From NCBI GenBank assembly GCA_900553865.1, contig USFC01000014.1, positions 1 to 24,154 on the forward strand: a stretch of DNA of 24,154 nucleotides, read 5' to 3'. Position 1 is the stretch's first letter. Every line of letters starts with the position of its first letter. A program made the position numbers and the translations under genes. The notes under the pieces were generated by a model that had not been told where the DNA came from, did no database searches, and saw only the letters and a list, made by a program, of their open reading frames with translations. The stretch is from an uncultured Clostridium sp. (lineage in GTDB: Bacteria > Bacillota > Clostridia > TANB77 > CAG-508). Below are positions 23,237-24,154 of this stretch, piece by piece.

Positions 23237-23672
23237 ATGGAAGAAATTACAATATATACAGATGGCGCATGTTCTCGGTAACCCAGGACCTGGCGGTTGG
23301 GGTGCTATTTTAATGTACAAAGATGTTAAAAAAGAAATTTCAGGTGGAAAAAAAGACACCACTAATAATGTTATGGAGCTTACTGCTGTTATTGAGGCTT
23401 TAAAACTTGTAAAGTTTCCTTGTAAAATTAAGGTTTATAGTGACAGCGCTTATGTAGTAAATGGATTTTTGCAAGGGTGGATTTATAATTGGATAAAGAA
23501 GAATTGGAAAACTGCTGATGGAAAGCCTGTTAAGAATAAAGAATTATGGGAAGCTTTATACAATTTTACCAAAGTTCACAAAATTGAATTTATTAAGGTT
23601 AAAGGCCATGCAGATAATGAGTTTAATAATCGTTGTGATGAACTTGCAAGAAATGCTATTTCTAGCCTTTAA
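23237..23672 (+). CDS. rnhA: Ribonuclease HI, reading frame interrupted by CGG-TAA near the start
   Basis: RNase HI cuts RNA in RNA-DNA hybrids. The ATG at 23237 (AAAGGA upstream) reads MEEITIYTDGACS and then CGG TAA, a stop at 23279-23281. Skipping the C at 23276 gives MEEITIYTDGACS-GNPGPGGWGAI, the canonical start, and a 144-residue protein. Catalytic acids are Asp9 (TDGAC), Glu in NNVMELTAVIEAL and Asp in YSDSAYV, with the late His/Asp in GHADNEFNNRCDELA. The first aspartate lies before the break, so without the skip no active enzyme can be made. An in-frame GTG/TTG-like start further up the other frame would encode a nonsense N-terminus. The rest of the gene shows no decay. Either a sequencing error, a recent mutation, or +1 recoding at CGG as in spoIIIAG. 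Confidence 0.88.
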
Positions 23673-23673
23673 A

Positions 23674-23940
23674 CTATTTAGGGCATTTGGGACGGCAGAT
23701 GGATGTTTCCAATTTTTTCAGCCTTCTATATAAAAAATCTGCCTCTTCATCTGTTGCAATATAAAAAGCTCCTAATTTTACTATAACTATTTTTCCTTTA
23801 TTTTTATTTTTTAAAATTTCTTTTTCGTCTAAGTACATCAAAACCTCTAATTTCCCAAATTGTGCTTTTAAAATATCTATCTCTTCTTGGCTTATTCTAT
23901 AAATTGAACATAAAAATAAATACATTTCTCTCTCTTGCAT
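23674..23940 (-). CDS. Small protein of unknown function
   Basis: An 88-residue charged protein that I do not recognise. Starts MQEREMYLFLCSIYRISQEE after a good GAGGTGAT ribosome site seven bases away. It looks mixed alpha/beta, with helical EEADFLYRRLKKLE near the end and hydrophobic strands (KIVIVKLGAFYIAT). No signal peptide or membrane helix; ends ICRPKCPK. Its stop is one base from the rnhA stop on the other strand, leaving no room for a terminator between the convergent genes. AT-rich codon use matches the rest of the window. Confidence 0.6.
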   Translation of the reverse strand: MQEREMYLFLCSIYRISQEEIDILKAQFGKLEVLMYLDEKEILKNKNKGKIVIVKLGAFYIATDEEADFLYRRLKKLETSICRPKCPK

Positions 23941-24154
23941 AGTATCACCTCATTTAAAATATTTATAATACCCTTTTCTCCATTATAGATGAAAGAACTG
24001 TTGGCATAAGTGACATTACGAGCGGTGAGAGTACCCTGGTTATACAACTTATAGTTACTATCCAGTTGCATATCGTTTTCTATCTTTAATGTTGCCCCTT
24101 TGCCTACTGAAATCAGACAGTTGCTTTGGGCATTATTCTTTGATTGTGGCATTG
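23892..24154 (-). CDS. Edge fragment of a repeat-rich, beta-helix-like protein with foreign base composition
   Basis: An open minus-strand frame runs in from the right edge; its real start is outside the window. The visible part (LISVGKGATLKIENDMQL, LYNQGTLTARNVTYANSSFI) has short strand-turn repeats rich in Gly, Asn and Thr, like secreted right-handed beta-helix surface proteins. Between about 23975 and 24154 the G+C is near 39%, with CTG, CTC, ACC and CAG codons rare elsewhere here. To the left of about 23970 the composition drops back. The frame then continues into the 88-residue gene and stops at 23892, so the last 25 or so residues look like accidental read-through. May be a truncated, transferred or chimeric end. 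Confidence 0.35.
   Translation of the reverse strand, partial: MPQSKNNAQSNCLISVGKGATLKIENDMQLDSNYKLYNQGTLTARNVTYANSSFIYNGEKGIINILNEVILCKREKCIYFYVQFIE

Noticed and set aside
1..24154. CRISPR arrays, tRNA or rRNA genes
   Set aside because: No regularly spaced direct repeats and no cloverleaf or rRNA-like GC-rich stretches were seen on either strand.

Overview
The window is very AT-rich (mostly about 27% G+C by eye), with purine-rich Shine-Dalgarno sites and genes packed in long same-strand runs. It carries a complete spoIIIA operon (AA to AH) and spoIIM, so it comes from an endospore-forming Firmicute. An uncultured gut-type Clostridia lineage fits best. No rRNA, tRNA, CRISPR array or intact insertion sequence was seen.

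Layout, left to right; nearly everything is on the minus strand, so transcription runs right to left. (1) 1-3981: an exopolysaccharide operon with a phosphoglycosyl transferase, two GT2 glycosyltransferases, a B12-binding-type radical SAM enzyme and the start of a membrane protein cut by the edge, with a good sigma-A promoter at 4008-4036. (2) 4202-9307: a tightly spaced run mntA-hepT-argS-(VanZ/Alg14 fusion)-Alg13-like-LCP, ending in a strong terminator. It joins a toxin-antitoxin pair, arginyl-tRNA synthetase and envelope-glycan genes. (3) 9381-10520: an atypical phosphofructokinase. (4) 10630-16126: spoIIIAA-AH, the forespore-mother cell channel operon, behind a leader that is one large nested palindrome. 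(5) 16384-17109: yebC. (6) 17380-18752, plus strand: a RelA/SpoT-fold (toxSAS-like) gene coupled to a Panacea-domain gene, a probable toxin-antitoxin module. (7) 18872-23130, minus: xerD, spoIIM, endoQ-like and tmcAL. (8) 23237-23672, plus: rnhA. (9) 23674-24154: a small unknown gene and an edge fragment with different base composition.

The most unusual signal is in the reading frames. Two otherwise conserved genes, spoIIIAG and rnhA, are each broken. In both, the frame is restored by skipping a single C at an in-frame CGG codon, so that the following GGN is read as the expected glycine (twice in spoIIIAG, once in rnhA). A by-eye check of every CGG trinucleotide in the coding orientation found no in-frame CGG in any intact gene of the window. 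The simple explanations are assembly error or real mutation. A more interesting one is +1 frameshifting at an unassigned or barely decoded CGG codon.

Other points of note are the toxSAS-Panacea pair with an unrecognised antitoxin N-terminal region, the VanZ-Alg14 fusion, a PFK with Ser/Lys at the ATP/PPi selectivity positions, the structured spoIIIAA leader, and a shared promoter-like motif in front of spoIIIAA and spoIIM.
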